This document shows positions 63,080 to 64,000 of a stretch of 64,000 bases of DNA, piece by piece. Position 1 is the stretch's first letter, and each line of letters starts with the position of its first letter. Below the pieces are notes generated by a model. The model made no database searches. It had not been told where the DNA came from and worked only from the letters and a program-made list of their open reading frames with translations. Origin of the DNA: Argopecten irradians (Eukaryota > Mollusca > Bivalvia > Pectinida > Pectinidae); assembly GCF_041381155.1 (NCBI RefSeq), contig NC_091137.1:23047655-23111654 (forward strand). Direction: 5' to 3'. The position numbers and the translations under genes are program-made.

Positions 63080-63265
63080 TACTAACAGTAAACTACCGTT
63101 ATTTTCGCGACATCTCCGTGAATTTATATCTTCTTTAATCCTTGTACAATTATATTACAAAGTATTTCCATTCAAATTACAATCCGCGAAATTTATTTAA
63201 TCTCCGCAAAAATACTATGAAAGGAAGTTTAGTAGTCGCGGAAAAATGTTCATTTACAGTAGGTC
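63080..63265. mobile_element. Probable MITE with CGCG-containing ends
   Basis: ACAGTAAACTACCGTTATTT and TCGCGAC at the left match in inverted form GTCGCGGAAAAATG and TTTACAGTA at the right. The body is AT-rich. Related sequence occurs at 14770-14950. Confidence 0.45.
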
Positions 63266-64000
63266 AACAAAGGATTTACAATTATCATAAAAAGAGAATT
63301 TACAGAATATGATAGCTACGAAAATTGGACAAAGATGAATTTATTATCCGTATAGTATACATTAAGTCTAATAATTATATATAATTCAATGAAAATATTA
63401 CAAAATTAAACTATTTGCAGTTTTAAGAAATAACATCAAGTAATACAAAGAGCCCGATGCCTATACCAAACCAAGCAGAATTAAAAAAGGTACATTTTAA
63501 TCATTTATAATAATACACTTGATATGACATCAAGATGGCTAAATGACAAAACGTAAATAATGTCATTGTTTATTGATAATATTTTGCGAGTAAAGGGAAA
63601 TAACCTCATGATATCACTTAAGTGCACATACATGTACAATGCATTATAAATACATGTACATTTAATCAGCTAGGTAAAACAATTATAACCCTTATTCCTA
63701 CACGTTAATTACTGCATACTACACAACTTTATAATATCAAACTAATGATTTATTATGAAAAGCGAAAAACATTTGCATTTACATTCCGTCAAACGACGTC
63801 TCAAATTGCAACGGAAATGATGGATACATCGTTAATGATCTGTCTCATGTCGTAAATTATTTCGGACACAGTATTAGCACCTTATACTTTCGTTGTAACT
63901 TAACAATAGGTTCAGGTCCTGGTTTTCCTGAAACAAAGTCGATTTCTTTTAATTAGATAATGAATTGGCTGATGTTTTGACTTAAGTCGGCGTTTTTGTT
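63266..64000. other. Unassigned terminal sequence
   Basis: AT-rich sequence in which I recognise no exon, RNA gene or mobile element. Confidence 0.4.

Overview
The window is eukaryotic, AT-rich animal DNA: multi-exon genes with GT-AG introns, tRNA-derived SINEs, terminal-inverted-repeat miniature elements (MITEs), a DIRS-type retroelement and long micro- and minisatellites. The protein families (animal-type chitin synthase with many membrane segments and an elastase-like serine protease) and the repeat style point to a lophotrochozoan, most likely a mollusc and probably a bivalve. The species cannot be fixed from sequence alone.

Layout. (1) 383-16297, + strand: chitin synthase copy A, 13 recognisable exons; its 5' exons would lie left of the window. 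(2) 19466-22125, - strand: the C-terminal part of a third, divergent chitin synthase (copy M), tail-to-tail with A and broken by frameshifts and a lost splice acceptor. (3) About 23900-26220, - strand: a decayed DIRS-like retroelement (gag-like, reverse transcriptase, RNase H). (4) 28933-33811, - strand: a six-exon secreted chymotrypsin/elastase-like serine protease whose introns carry a 21-bp minisatellite and an ATC microsatellite. (5) 42079-58315, + strand (perhaps from 39272): chitin synthase copy B, at least 16 exons, open throughout, about 1,380 residues. (6) 60084-61024: a second copy of a ~0.93-kb sequence (R1) that also lies upstream of B at 37869-38793; then mobile-element sequence to the end.

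A and B are two copies of one segmental duplication (about 104-17555 versus 44191-60080), alignable through exons and introns. B looks functional: every exon junction keeps phase and the catalytic motifs are present. A has lost the exon carrying the WHET motif, has a 1-bp deletion in the DGD exon, and has a scrambled, frameshifted QRRRW exon. It reads as a young pseudogene, or possibly as an assembly-damaged copy, since two of the lesions are single-base changes. Copy-specific insertions in introns (a SINE with a 12-bp target duplication, a TTAA-flanked MITE, a fold-back element, a hairpin MITE) give empty/filled site pairs that date these elements after the duplication.

The window is best described as a chitin-synthase cluster in birth-and-death turnover: one intact gene, one recent pseudogene, one old relic, and a protease gene between them. 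Chitin synthases make the chitin of molluscan shell matrix, radula or gut linings (family knowledge). No physical or functional link between the protease and chitin synthesis is shown by the sequence.
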